DNA of 64,000 bases from Takakia lepidozioides. Taxonomy: Eukaryota; Streptophyta; Takakiopsida; Takakiales; Takakiaceae. Where the stretch lies: the NCBI GenBank assembly GCA_030704615.1, contig CM060733.1, positions 63,922,001-63,986,000 on the forward strand, given 5' to 3'. How positions within the stretch are numbered: position 1 is the stretch's first letter; each line of letters starts with the position of its first letter. The notes beneath the pieces are model-generated. The model saw only the letters and a list, made by a program, of their open reading frames with translations, did no database searches and was not told where the DNA came from. Below, one piece after another: positions 44,448 through 56,060 of this stretch. The position numbers and the translations under genes are program-made.

Positions 44448-46160
44448 ACTCTTTCTGTTTGGCCGTCGGTCGTAGGTCGGAAGGCGGTGCTCATCTTCAG
44501 CCTCGTCCCCATCTTCTTCCAAAGTGCCCTCCAAAATTTACTCGTAAACTTTGGATCGCGGTCCGAGACAATATCCTTCGGGACTCCATGATGCTTTAAG
44601 ATGTGGCGAAGTAAAGTCGCCATGTTTCCTGCGTCGTTGCCGTCTCCTTGGTGGGGATGAAATGATCCATTTTACTGAACCTATCCACCACCACCATGAT
44701 TGCATCGAATCCTTTTGACAACGGCATAGCAGTCATGAAATCCATCGAGACGCTTTCCCAAGTCCCCTCTGGAATCGGCAAGGGCTGTAACAGCCCCGCT
44801 TGCTTTTTGTACTCGCTCCGGTTTTGTTGGCATGTCGTGCATGTCTTGACATACTCCTCTGCTTCCTCCCTGAGTTTGGGCCAGAAATACTCTTTCTTCA
44901 AGAGTGCCGCGGTGCGCTTGGCTCCGCCGTGGCCTGCAAGCGGGCTATCATGGCATTCTCTCAGGAGGCTATCTCTGATCCCTCCCTTCGGCACATAGAG
45001 AGGTTTTTGCTTATACCGGAGCAGTCCATTTTGCAAGTGGAACTGCGATTTAACCCCCATCCTCAAGTCATGCATCACGGACTTCGCCAGCTCATCCTTT
45101 CGGCAAGCCTTTCGGATCTTCCTTTGGAGCGCCGTCTCGCCCTTGTACACCAACAAGAGCTGCTGCTTTCTACTTAAAGCATCGGCCACCACGTTGTCTC
45201 GTCCCGGTTTGTACTGGATATCCACGTCGAACACCGCCAAAGTATCTTGCCACCTAAGTTGTTTTGGGGACAACTTGGGCTGCGTGGCAAAATACTTCAC
45301 TGTGACATTGTCCGTGAACACCTTCACTGGGTTGGAACCAACATAGTGGCGCCAAAGCTCAAGGCAATGCACCACCGCCTTCATCTCTTTTTCGTGCGTA
45401 AGCCACCGTCGCTCCACTTCATTCAGTTTCTTACTTTCGTAAGCCACTGGACGTCCATCTTGCATAAGTACACCCCCAATCGCGAAGTCCGACGCATCTG
45501 TATGAATCTCAAATGGACGATCGAACTCCGGGATTTTCAAGACTGGAGCTTCCGCCATCCGCTGCTTCAATTCAGCAAAAGCTTGGCCACAAAATGTGTT
45601 CCATACCCAGACTTTGGATTTACACAGAAGGTCCGACAGCGGCCCCGCGATCTTGGCGAAATTTCTCACATACTTCCGGTAATAGGAGGCGAGTCCTAGG
45701 AAGGATCGCACTCCCGGGACCGAAGTCGGAGGCTCCCAGTCCAAGATCGCCCTCACCTTTCTGTCATCCATTTTGATCCCATCCTGTGTAATCACATGCC
45801 CCAAGAACTCCACTTTCGTGACCCCGAATTCGCACTTTGAAACTTTGGCGTATAGCTTCCCTTCCTGCAACTTTTGGAACACCCTTTTGAGGTGCTCCAG
45901 GTGCTCCTCCTTTGTTTTCGAGTACACCAAGATGTCGTCGATGTACACGATCACAAAGTCATCCAACCACTCTTGAAAAAGGCTGTTCATCAGCGTGCTA
46001 AAGGTCGCAGGTGCATTAGTGAGCCCAAAAGGCATCACCAAGAACTCGTATGAACCATACCTTGTCCTACACGCAGTCTTCTCCTCATCTCCTTCCGCCA
46101 CTCGAATCTGATGATAGCCGGAGCGAAAGTCGATCCGGCTGAAATACTTCGCTCCTGCCC
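44448..46160 (-). pseudogene. Copy B RT, RNase H and integrase N-terminus
   Basis: A long intact frame (46,101-44,596, 501 codons) contains YIDDILVYS, the RNase H block [11 protein letters not shown], the integrase zinc finger and SMDFMTAMP. It then shifts into SDRDPKF and TDGQTERVN at 44,623-44,448. It is the best preserved pol in the window. RT motif 1 ([10 protein letters not shown]) is present, but everything upstream (protease, gag, 5' LTR) is missing. The homology to copy A ends abruptly near 46,160. Confidence 0.9.
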
Positions 46161-46660
46161 CATGGCGCAGCTGTGGCCAACTTCACCCTCGAATCCAAAG
46201 CATCCATAGACTGCACCTTATTTTCTATCTCCGTAGATAGTGTCGATGCATCACCACTCTCACAGAGTTTAGCTGCTAGTCTGAGCACAGCAGCTGGCCG
46301 AATCCCCGGCATTGCAATGGTCATTGCAGAAAACAATGGAGCTTGGCAAACCGCCATAGCAGCCCCCAACAATGTACTGGCTGCACCTTGTTTTCCCGTA
46401 TCATCCACTGGCATCCCCCGAGCCATGCCAACTCTCTCCATCGTGTCCCACAACAATGGCACAAAAATGACTTGCACCCTCGGCAAGAATCCTTCTGACT
46501 CCGAGTCTGAACCTTCCTCAGAAGACACTGAAGGTGAAGGTGGCCTAAACCGCACACCTCGTCTTGTGTACCCACTAGTATTGCTGGTGCTCATACCGAC
46601 ACTCCCCTCAGCAACTGGTGGCACCTCCGTGATGAAAACTCACAACCCAACCGGTTGTCA
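46160..46660 (-). pseudogene. Possible gag start of the PHD element
   Basis: A minus-strand frame of about 155 codons (to an ATG at 46,594 or upstream) has MSTSNTSGYTRRGVRF, a Ser/Glu-rich SVSSEEGSDSESEG, and an Ala-rich helix-like stretch. It joins copy B at 46,160. It follows repeat R1 at the distance expected of a gag after an LTR and leader. No gag domain is recognised, so assignment to the PHD element rests on position. Confidence 0.35.
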
Positions 46661-46689
46661 ACCTGTCTCTAATCCCCACTTTCTACAAG

Positions 46690-47290
46690 GTAACCGGGTA
46701 GATAACCTGTTGCGGCCTATGGCTTAGACTAGTACTACGTTCATAACATAAACCTACACCTGCACCTGCATCCACCGCAAGCACTAATATGGTCTGCTGG
46801 TCATCAACCCAGCCTCACCATAAGAGAAACAATGATGGTCTGACTGGTCATCACCCCAGCCTCACCACCGACAGCACGCTCTAGGATTGGCCGGTGAACA
46901 AATCTGGACCAACCTCCTATAAAAACAAGTGCCCACACAAAACTGACATGGCGCACAGTCAAGCATGTAGGTGTGGGGGGGATCCAAACACAAGAAAATC
47001 AAGACAGTAACTCCAAAAAAAACACTCCACAGTGTCGCTCCTGCAAGGACACCCCAGCCCAAACCCGGACTGACTCTTGTCTCCACCTACGGAAAGGTTT
47101 TGGCTTCCATAGAGGGTGGAAGACTACGGGGAAAAGAGACTAAAGCAATTCCTAATCCCAGAATGCTCTCATCCCACTAGTCTCCCCCTATCTCTAAACG
47201 CTCTTGCTCATGACCAACAGACATAACTACCTTCCAGGGTCTCTCGAATAACTCTCCAAGAGCCCTCAAGATGTCTCTCAAACAATCTTA
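46690..47290 (-). repeat. Dispersed repeat R1, copy 2
   Basis: Inverted relative to the copy at 8,990-9,510. It includes the CAGTCCGGGTTTGGGCTGGGG word and two GTGAGGCTGGG words. It has about 110 bases (46,880-46,990) lacking in copy 1. Confidence 0.55.
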
Positions 47291-47530
47291 CTAAGGCCCC
47301 CAAAAAGTCCTTCAGACAAGTCGCCAAAGACTCCTTAAGCTCGCCAAATATTACCCCAAAATAGTCCTCCAAATAGCCCTCCAAAGGCTCCAAATGTTTG
47401 CCAAATATTGGTCTTCAAGGACCTTCAATAGTCCTCCAAACAGTCCTCCAAACAACTCTTCAAGAGCTCTTCAAGTGTCTTACAAAAGCTCCTCAAAGGA
47501 CCCCCCAAAGATCCTCCAAAGGCAATACCC
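47230..47530. repeat. Degenerate (CCTCCAAA)-type minisatellite
   Basis: The plus strand repeats 'cctccaaa' and 'tcttcaa(g/a)' words at 12-25 base intervals. The open frame on the other strand is a by-product. Confidence 0.6.
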
Positions 47531-47570
47531 CTCCAGATACACCCTAGATGTCATACACTTTTAATGAAAA

Positions 47571-47791
47571 CGTATGGTAGGCAAAGTCTCTCCACTTGTA
47601 TCCATACTCTGTTCAAATAAGAGTATGGTGGGGCATAGGGAGCCCATACCTTGCTCAAAAAACGTATGTTGGGCAGAGGGGGCCCATACCTTGTTCACAA
47701 AAGTGTATGTTGGGCAGAGGGGTTCCATACACTGTTCACAAAAGAGTATGATGGGCAGAGGGATCCCATACCCAGTTTCTTAAAGAGTATG
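47571..47791 (+). repeat. 41-bp tandem repeat with internal palindrome
   Basis: Units GTATGnTGGGCAGAGGG...CCATAC...GTTCACAAAAG begin at 47,622, 47,663, 47,704 and 47,745, exactly 41 bases apart, with a longer unit at 47,571. GTATG and CATAC are inverted within each unit. Confidence 0.85.
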
Positions 47792-49255
47792 GAGACTAGG
47801 GTTTGTAGAGTATAGTAAGAAACACCTTCTTCATGGTATCTTCCCCCCTAACATGCATGCAAGATTGCATTATCTTACTTTGCAATGCATTCATCCCAAA
47901 TTGACAAGTTCCTCTTGATCTCCTTGGAACTCATAGCACGCTAATGTGCCCAATGACAAGTGCCAAGCCTTGCTTGAATTTGAATTTTGTATGCCATCTT
48001 CCATGTGCTTTCCCTTGCATGGGCTAGTCACACACACTTCCACCTCTTGACCTAGGTGTTGTCTTCATTCATCATGTGTATCCACACCTCTATTCAAGAG
48101 CTCATCTTCTCAAACTTGAAGTCACAAGCCCTAAAGAGCATGCTCCACATAAGCATCACTTGCTTGATCAACCATCCACCACAAAACTTAAGCAAAAAGG
48201 AAATGAATACATGAGCTTCACCTTCCCCTTCCTTGTCTTGTCACATGCTAATGTATGGTTGAAGTTGTTATGCATGCCGTGAGCCACAATCTCCTTTCTT
48301 CATGAAGACCACCTCCAATGATCTCCCACATGTGCTCCAAGCTCTTCAATACTCTAGGCTTGATTTCACATCATCATGGATAGAATTCTCACCCACATGC
48401 TTCCCTTTGGAGTCATCTTGAGCTTCTTGATGCTCTCCAAGTGGTTGCTTTTGTTGTCTTCAAGCCCTAGCCTATGTAGCTCCTTGGCTTTTCTTCCACA
48501 ACATGCACCACCTCATACACAAGGTATGAACTTGCTCACTTCACCTTCTAGCTCTCCTCAAGCTTGAATTGGAAGCCACACTTGGAAAGCATGCTCCACA
48601 CATGCGCCACTTGCTTGGTCAATCACTTACTTCACCAAGAGCAATCCAAGAACTCATAGAACTAGCAAAAACACTCCCTTCTAGCGCCGCCTTCGCTTGT
48701 TTGTTTGTCAACCAAATGAAACCCCACTTGGCTTCATTTCACCATGGATAGAACAACCACTTCTTAGCTTCTCTTGAGCTACTCAATGCTCCTCAACCTA
48801 CCCTTGTTGTACTCCTTCTATGGTGTTTCCAACCCAAGCATGTGCCGCTCTTTGGCTTCTCTTTCATACCATGAACAAGTACTAGAGCTTGCTCTTGAAA
48901 CCCTAGTGTCTATCTTCTCCACACACAAGACGCTTCTCTTGTGATGCAATAGCTCTTTTCCAAGCTCTCAAACCCTTAGTGCACATACAAGCACTTACCT
49001 TGCAAAACCATGCAAGCTTTGTGATACAAGAGCTCTCTCCTTAAGCTCTCCACCTCTGCAAAGTCTTGTAACTCAAGAGCTCACTCCTTGAGCTCTCCAC
49101 CTCCTTGATGCAATGCAAAAACACTCCTCCTTGCAACACCTTGCAAGCCTTGTGAGATACTTGAGCTTTCCTAGCCCTCTCACTCCTTGGTGCATACCAA
49201 CACAAGTGCTAAAACTAATCCTTACACTCCGCACTCACAAGCATAAGGTCATCTT
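47792..49255 (+). other. Unassigned repeat-like region
   Basis: C/T-rich sequence with recurring 'ctagagctt', 'gcttgctctt', 'agctctccac' and 'ccttgcaa' words. No supported reading frame or RNA gene. It may be the body of a non-autonomous LTR element ending in repeat R2. Confidence 0.4.
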
Positions 49256-49261
49256 CTTGTA

Positions 49262-49630
49262 GTGATAATGGAAGTGAACACACAATGGAAACACTCCACT
49301 CATGAATCCATTCAATCACATAAACTAAGTCAAGCCAAGGGCACCTTTGCTAAAGGAATCCACCCTACAAAGCCCTCACCACACTCCCTCTCAATACCTA
49401 GAGCTATGGAGGTGGGAGAGGCTCATGGAGGCTCAACTACAAGATGAGCCTCCTCCATCCTCACAAGGGGAAAACCTATCCCCATGTCCCAAGTGAGGCT
49501 CGACACCTCACTTGGCATGTGAGACCCAATGAAGTCCCAACACACAAAATATAATATAAATATCTAAAATGTCCTAGTTAATTAGCAGTAGGTAATTCTA
49601 GATAACCATGACTAAAACCATGATAGCTCA
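49262..49630 (+). repeat. Dispersed repeat R2, copy 2
   Basis: Same orientation as 29,350-29,725. The match ends near 'ctaaaacca', after which the minus-strand PPR remnant starts. Confidence 0.65.
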
Positions 49631-49634
49631 GATG

Positions 49635-50240
49635 GATCACACCTGCCAGCTGCAACATAGATATTTGATAGCAACACATAAGTCACGGCATCCTGTTCAT
49701 CCGACGTGAGGATAGATGTTGCCGCACGTTCAGCCATCTCCACATTGCCATGGATTCTGTGGGCACCAAGCAAGGCTTTCCACACCACAACATCTGGATT
49801 GATGGCATTCTATTAATCAGGTCCACATTTCGTTCAGCCTGCATATTGTCAAATATTCCCTTTGCATCCTCAATGCACCCACATTTTGCATACATGTCCA
49901 CGAGGGCAGTGTCCAGAATGACATTTGGTACGATTCCAGTTTTGATGATGTCACCGTGCACCTCTTTGCCCTTTTCCAGGGCTGTCAGGCTTGTACAAGC
50001 ATTATAAACGCACACAATTGTGATGTGGTTGTGCTTCACCCCTTCCCCCATCATTTGCTCATAGGTCTCCAAGGCCTCCATCCTGCGCCCCTGTTGTGCA
50101 TACCCTGCAAGCATCACACTCCACGACACCACATCTCATTTAGCCATAGTGTTGAACACTTCCTTTGCATTCTCAATGCACCCACATTTGACATACATGT
50201 CCACCAGGGCAGTGTTCAAAATGACATCTGGTAATCTGAC
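49635..50240 (-). pseudogene. PPR repeats and E-motif remnant
   Basis: From 50,132: VSWSVMLAGYAQQGRRMEALETYEQMMGEGVKHNH, then ITIVCVYNACTSLTALEKG, DIIKTGIVPNVIL and ALVDMYAKCGCIEDAKGIF. After a frameshift, DLINRMP and a shifted E motif (LLGA.RIHGNVEMAE, then YVLLSNIYVAAG near 49,650) follow. The E motif marks the end of the PPR tract in PLS-class editing factors. The C-terminus is cut by repeat R2. Confidence 0.8.
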
Positions 50241-50340
50241 AGGCATTCACTTTTTTCCCTCGGTTGTCCCACCATTGACTGGGGTCAGAAAAGTATTCAC
50301 TCCACAGTTTCTCCTCATCTCTGCTACCTGTTTCTGGATA
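50240..50340 (-). pseudogene. PDF-motif first exon fragment
   Basis: EEKLWSEYFSDPSQWWDNRG is clear on the minus strand at about 50,322-50,258, the first half of the OSB PDF motif with W, F, P and WWDNR conserved. It lies directly 5' of the PPR tract, without its second exon. Confidence 0.65.
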
Positions 50341-50479
50341 CTTTCCTGTTGTCACATTGGCAGTTTCATGTCAAAGTCACTCCAAACTAACTCAACCAGC
50401 TAACTTGTAGAATTCAACATGAAAATTTAGGGCAGATTCTGATAAAAGGGAAAAACAGGGTGAACTGTGTTGAAGAAGG

Positions 50480-50910
50480 TGCCTTGATTAGTAGTGCCTC
50501 ATTTTATCAATTGTGCCGCTGCTGCTACGGCTTCCAGTTGACCATCTACCTATGCAGGTATCTTGTAGCTATCCTTCCACAGGGAATCATAGGTAATCTG
50601 GAGCTTGAAATCTGGCCCTCTTGGATGAATCTGGACCCACACTCTCTCCCTGCTCCTTCAGCTATCCATGCCTCTGCACAAATCATGCCTACATCCTTGC
50701 CTTGCTGCTAGCAGCTGACAATGACAGCCTAGAACTCTTCCAGCAAACCCCCCAACCATACTTCTCACACTAGTTTCTATGCTGACTTGCATCTGCTTCC
50801 AGCAGACATTCACCTTTTTGCCTCGATTGTTCCACCATTGACTGCCCGGTTGGAAACGTATTCATTTCAGAGCTTCTCCTCGTCTCTGTTATCTATGTTT
50901 TGATATTTCC
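50480..50910 (-). pseudogene. PDF-motif exon pair
   Basis: A damaged first exon (EKLWNEY) lies at 50,890-50,820, and the second exon remnant (TYDSL.K.SYKI...DGQLEA.AA) at 50,640-50,500. The order and a spacing of about 200 bases match the intact-looking arrangement elsewhere. AG|ATTCATCCAAGAGGG marks the acceptor. Confidence 0.5.
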
Positions 50911-50979
50911 CTGTTGCCACATTGCCAGTAACATATGTCAAAATCCTTCCAAAACCACCATAGAAACGAGCTAACTTGC

Positions 50980-51470
50980 AGAATTCAGCAGGAAAATTTA
51001 GGGACGACTTTGATAACAGGGAAAAAATAGGCTAAAATGTGTTGAAGAATGTGCCGTCATTAGCAGTGCCTTCCCTATACTCAATTGTGCTGCTGCCGCT
51101 GCTGTTTCCAACTGACCATCTACCCATACAGATTTCTTGTAGCTATTGATCCACATGAATCAGAAGTAATCTTGTGTTTGAAATCCAACCCTCTTGGATG
51201 AATCTGGACCTCTATCCCTGGTCCTTCAGCCAGCTAACTTGCAGAATTCAACATGGAAATTTAGGGCCGATTCTGATAAGAGGGAAAAACAGGGTGAAAT
51301 GTGTTGAAGAAGCCTTCATTAGTGCAGTGCCTGATTTTATCCATTGCGTCGCTGCTGCTGCGGCTTGCAGTTGACCATATGCCTTCCACAGGGAGTCATA
51401 GGTCATCTGGAGCTTGAAATCCGGCCCTCTTGGATGAATCTGGGCCCACACTCTATCCTGCTAGCAGCTG
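50980..51470 (-). pseudogene. Two PDF-motif second-exon fragments
   Basis: IHPRGPDFKLQMTYDSLW at 51,447-51,380 and IHP.GLDFKHKITSDS at about 51,210-51,150, each followed by an Ala-rich run. They are separated by the standard 'cctgttttt.cctcttatcaaaatcggccctaaat' linker. Tandem duplication within one former gene is likely. Confidence 0.55.
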
Positions 51471-51559
51471 TAGCTCAGCTGACACTGATGGCATGAAGTT
51501 CTTCCAGCAAACACCCCAACCCTACCTATAGTAACATGTCAAAATCACTCGAAAATCAC

Positions 51560-52140
51560 ATGCTAAAATAGGTTGAAGAAGAAGGTGCCCTCACCACATT
51601 GTCCTTGACCTTGTGTCATGACCCATGGAGGATTTGACAAAACATCAACTCAAAAGGACCTCTTGTGTGTGTTGCTTGTGTCTATAGTCAGGTACTGTCG
51701 GATTGCTCTGAGAACCATCACGGTGCAGCTGAGCAGACAGAGATCATTGACACACGGCCTGCTCCAACCTACTCTCCCAAGAACCTGGTAAACATCAGGA
51801 AGAATACGCGCGCCGCAAAAGTGGGAGCAGCAACGAGGAGGACGAAGTGTGCGCAGCAGATGAAGGAGCCAAGAGCGCGCAGCAGAAGAGGATGATGTGT
51901 GTGCAGCGGGAAGAGGACCAGGTGAGCGCACAACAGATAATAGGGCTTAGTGAGGCGGGAAAAAAAAAAAATCGCAAAAGGGATTTGAGCACGCGATGTC
52001 GCGGCGGGTAGACAAAGACCTTACCAGTACGCTACATACCAACATCTATAGCATACCCCCAAATATATGTATATACTAGGGCTTCGCGTTGCTCCGCACT
52101 ACTAGCGACGAATTCTGAGAACTACGTTCAATTGGCACAA
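51560..52140. repeat. Segmental duplication S, copy 1
   Basis: 'ggttgaagaagaaggtgccctcaccaca' to 'aaacatcaggaag', and then 'agggcttcgcgttgctccgcactactagcgacgaattctgagaac' at 52,078-52,130, match 54,540-55,110. The segment between differs (51,790-52,070 is unique and purine-rich). Likely the 5' flank of the duplicated PDF-PPR gene. Confidence 0.65.
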
Positions 52141-52375
52141 AAAGGAGCGGGTCATCCCCACGCATACAATGATTATTTTGATTGGAAATATATATTATGC
52201 AAAAAACATGAGGAACAATGCAAAGGTATAACATAGGCATACCCCTATTTATGCCCAAGAAGTGAGGGGGAGTTGAACCTCCTTTTCTGCCCGGTATGCA
52301 GACACTTCCCCTTCCCCCTTCATCCCTCCGTCCCTCCCTCTGTCCCTCCCCAAGCAGCAAGCATCACATCACATC
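52140..52375. other. No supported gene
   Basis: About 235 bases of spacer with a CCCT-rich run at 52,300-52,350. No frame of interest. Confidence 0.3.
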
Positions 52376-53640
52376 CTATGTAGTTGCACTGACCATCCTC
52401 TTCATCATCGCCCTCCACGACACCACATCTCGTTCAGCCATACTGTCGAGCACTCCCTTTGCATCCTCGATGCACTCACATTTGACATACATGTCCAGCA
52501 GGGCAGTGTTCAGAATGACATCGGGTACAATTCCAGATGTGACAATGTCACCATGGACCACTTTGCACCTTTCCAGAGCTGCCAGGCTTGCACACGCATT
52601 GCAAATGCAAACAAACGTTATGTGGTCGGGCTTCACCCCTTCCCCCATCATTTGCTCATAGGTCTCTGAAGCCTCCATCTCGCGCGCTTGCTGTGCATAT
52701 CCTACAATCATCGCCCTCCACGACACCACATCTCATTCAACCATACTGTCAAAAACTCCGTTCATACATGTCCACGAGGGTAGTGTTCAGAATGACACTT
52801 GGTACAATTGTAGCTCTGACAATGTCGCCATGGACCTCTTCGCCCTTTTCTAGAGCTGCCAGGCTTGCACACGCATTGCAAATGCATACAAATGTGATGT
52901 GGTCGGGCTTCACCCCTTCCCCCATCATTTGATCATAGGTCTCCAAGTCTTCATACCACGTCCTCGCTGTGCAAACCCTGCAAGCATCGTCTTCCATGAC
53001 ACCACAACTCATTCAGCCATAGTGTTGAAAACTCCCTTCGCATCCTTAATGCACCCACATTTGGCATACATGTCCACCAGGGTAGTGTTCAAAATGACAT
53101 TTGGTACAATTCCAGCTTTGACGATGTCACCATGGACTTCTTTCCCCTTTTCCAGAGCTCCCAGGCTTGCATACGCATTGCAAACACAAACAAATGTGAT
53201 GTGGTTGGGCTTCACCCCTTCGCGCAGCATTTGCTCATAGGTCTCCAAAGCAATCCTACCACACCCATGCTTGGTAGATCCTGCCAACATTATCACGTGA
53301 TCAAAGATTGTTGAGGCATTCTGTTGAACACTTGGTGAGCATCCATGATGCTCCCGCACTTAACATACATGTTGACAAGGGTGTTGAGAAGAAAAACATT
53401 TGTTGTGAATCCACTTTGGATAATGTGAGTGTGCACCTGCTTTCCAGCTTCCAGACTTCCATCTTGATGCACTTAAGCAAGAGACAGACATACGCATCTG
53501 AATCTGCTGAAATGCCGCCTTGGGTTTAAAGTCTGTAGAGCCTCTGTCAGTCTGCCTGCCACACAAAGCATCTTCACATGCCCAGAAGTGCCAGAAGAGG
53601 CATTGTGGACTCCCTCTCTTGATCCCCTTTCAGAAGCTGT
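52376..53640 (-). pseudogene. PPR tract of a PDF-PPR gene
   Basis: Reading down from 53,640: linker, a damaged KC(I)KMEG.LEAGKQVH segment near 53,470, LAGSTKHGCGRIALETYEQML, GVKPNHITFVCVCNAYASLGALEKG, EVHGDIVKAGIVPNVILNT and ALVDMYAKCG-type repeats to 53,009. Further triplets follow at 53,012-52,749 and 52,729-52,376, with shifts between them. Units are nearly identical to those on the plus strand at 12.7 kb. Multiple stops; inactive. Confidence 0.85.
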
Positions 53641-53935
53641 GGTCATGGTTGAGGTGCCTGATTTTATCAACTGTGCCGCTGCAGCTGCTGCCTTTAGTTG
53701 ACCATCTACGCATGCAGGTTTCTTGTAGCTATTGATCCATAGGGAATCATACGTAATCTTGTGCTTGAAATCTGGCCCTCTTGGATGAATCTGGACCCAC
53801 ACTCTATCCCTTCTCCTTCAGTTATCCATGCCTCTGCACAAATCATGCATTCATCTTTGTCCTTGCTGCTAGCAGCTGACAATGACAGCTTAGGAAACAC
53901 CCAATCACACTAGTTCCTATCCACACTGTTACCTG
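53641..53935 (-). pseudogene. PDF-motif second exon and linker upstream of PPR tract
   Basis: WVQIHPRGPDFKHKITYDSL then LWINSYKKPACVDGQL and an Ala run at 53,802-53,690, leading in one frame through a Ser/Thr-rich linker to GHVKMLC.AGRLTEALQTLN near 53,560. This is the best view of the order PDF, linker, PPR in one reading direction. Confidence 0.65.
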
Positions 53936-54089
53936 TTTTTGGATACTTTACTGTTATCACATTGGCAGCATCATGTCAAAGTCACTCCAAACTAGATTCA
54001 CTCAACCAGCTAACTTGCAGAATTCAACATGGAAATTCAGGGCCGATTCTGACAAGAGAGAAAAACAGGGTGAAATGTGTTGAAGAAGG

Positions 54090-54400
54090 TGCCTTCATTA
54101 GCAGTCCTTGTTCAATTGTGCTGCTGCCGCTGCTGTTTCCAGTTGACCATCTACCCATGCAAATACTCCCTTTGCATCCTCAATGCACCCCTTCCCCCAT
54201 CATTTGCTCATAGGTCTCCAAGTCCTCCATCCCACGCCCCTGCTGTGCCTTCATTAGGTGCCTTGTTCTATCAATCCTAAATTGCATCTACTTTTCTCTG
54301 TAGTCCAACAAGCATTTATCTTTTTGTCTCTATAATCCCACCATTGACTGGGGTCGGAAAAGTGTTCATTCCAAAGCTTCTCCTCATCTCTGTTATCTGT
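54090..54400 (-). pseudogene. PDF first-exon and PPR scraps
   Basis: About 54,390-54,320 encodes E(K)LWNEHFSDPSQWW in part. 54,240-54,160 holds a short PPR scrap (GMEDLETYEQMMGEG). 54,150-54,100 is a PDF Ala-run scrap. These are fragments of duplicated units. Confidence 0.5.
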
Positions 54401-54539
54401 TTTTGGGTACTTTCCTGCTGCCACATTGGCAGTAACTTGTCAAAGTCACTCCAAACCACTACAGATCCACCCAACGAGCTAACTTACAGAATTCAATATG
54501 CATCTCAAGACCAAGTCTGATTAGAGGGCAAAACAGGCT

Positions 54540-55120
54540 GAAATAGGTCGAAGAAGAAGGTGCCCTCACCAGATTGTCCTTGACCTTGTGTCATGATCCA
54601 TGGAGGATATGACCGACCATCAACCCAAAAGGACCTCTTGTGTGTGCTGTTTGTGTGTGTAGTCAAGTCGGATTGGTCTGTGAGAACCACCACGGTGCAT
54701 CTGAGCAAGCAGAGATCGAAACACCCAAGCTGACTCTCCCAAGAACCTTGTAGTAAACATCAATCTCTTCAGGAAGTCTTCAGCTCAGCATGGATTTCCT
54801 CAATTCGTTGAGAGCTTGCAGCTTGCAAGGTGAACGATGGCGGAAAACGCAGATCAAGAAGATCAAGATCCGGGCATTTTGGGCAGCTCCCAAAAATTTG
54901 TCGCGGCAATTTCTATTGGCTTATTTTGGGCGGGCAGCCCGGGCAGATTTAAAGAATTTGACAACGAAACGTGGCAACGATGACGTGGCACTATGGCACC
55001 CTATTCCTGCTCTACGCCAAACTAGCTTCCGACCTTCGGTCGTCGCTAGAACTAGGGCTCCGCGTTGCTCCGCACTACTAGCGACGACTTCTGAGAACTA
55101 CGTTCAATTTTCACAAGAAG
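54540..55120. repeat. Segmental duplication S, copy 2
   Basis: Second copy of the sequence at 51,560-52,140, about 2.98 kb away in the same orientation, consistent with tandem duplication of a 3-kb gene unit. Confidence 0.65.
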
Positions 55121-56060
55121 GGTGTGAACTATACTAGGACTGTCAACACTGAGAATATGTAGAGAATATGTAGAGCAGTTTCATTCGGGCCCTGTTCATT
55201 CTAGAGTTGTCCAGGAATTACTGTGGCCCAGGAATTAGAGTGGGGGGCTTATGTAGTAAGGCCACGTGTATTAAGGAATGAGATCAAGGGGTCCAGAAAA
55301 AGAAGGGAGGAATATTAAATTGGCCAAATTTAGATAGGGAGTCTTGTAAGGCTGACATGTGTCCAGGGCCTTCTTATAAGGTCCTACGGTCGGCGGGCTT
55401 CTAGAAGGGTCCCACCGCCCCGAGAGGGTATATAAGGGAGGGCCCCCCCTCTTATTACCTACTAACTTACTACTTACTAAATTAGTAAGCAATGAGGCAG
55501 GCCCCCCCCAAAAAAACAGCAAACATGAATCTATTAATTAATAAAAACCACAATACCTACTGCTTTAATAAGTACGTTTCAATACGGTCTATATATTATA
55601 TGTATATAATCAGTTAATTAGTTAAATAATTTATATGTATATCAGTGAATTAGTGAATAATATGTTATATGTGTATATATAATCAGTGAATTAGTGAGGT
55701 ATTTTGTTTTTTATATATTGGTATTTTGTTTTTTTGGAAAAGGATATCATCGAAAATACATTACGAATACATGAAAAATATATAATGCAAATGGAACGCA
55801 TGTACAGTTTATGCGAATTTGTTTAAAAGAAAGGGGCCAGTGGCCATTTCACTCAAATCAAAGAGGGGGAAAAAACCCCAGCAAGCGTTCAAAAAGTCAT
55901 AGGCCTGCAAATAGGGGGCCAACACTGATGAAGCCAGCCCCGACCTGCCAGAACTCTACCTACATAGCCACGTTGAAATGGGCCTTGCCCAAGAAGCTAG
56001 AATTTGTTTAAAAGAAAGCGGCCAGTGGCCATTTCACTGAAATCATAGTCCCGACAAGGC
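55121..56060. other. AT-rich region with one promoter-like site
   Basis: A TATATAAGG box at 55,430 is preceded by GC-rich sequence and followed by CTTATTACCTACTAACTTACTACTTAC. 55,560-55,800 is AT-rich with 'gtgaattagtgaata' and 'cagttaattagttaa' direct repeats. 55,820-55,860 and 56,005-56,045 share 'gtttaaaagaaag.ggccagtggccatttcact.aaatca'. No supported coding region. Confidence 0.45.
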
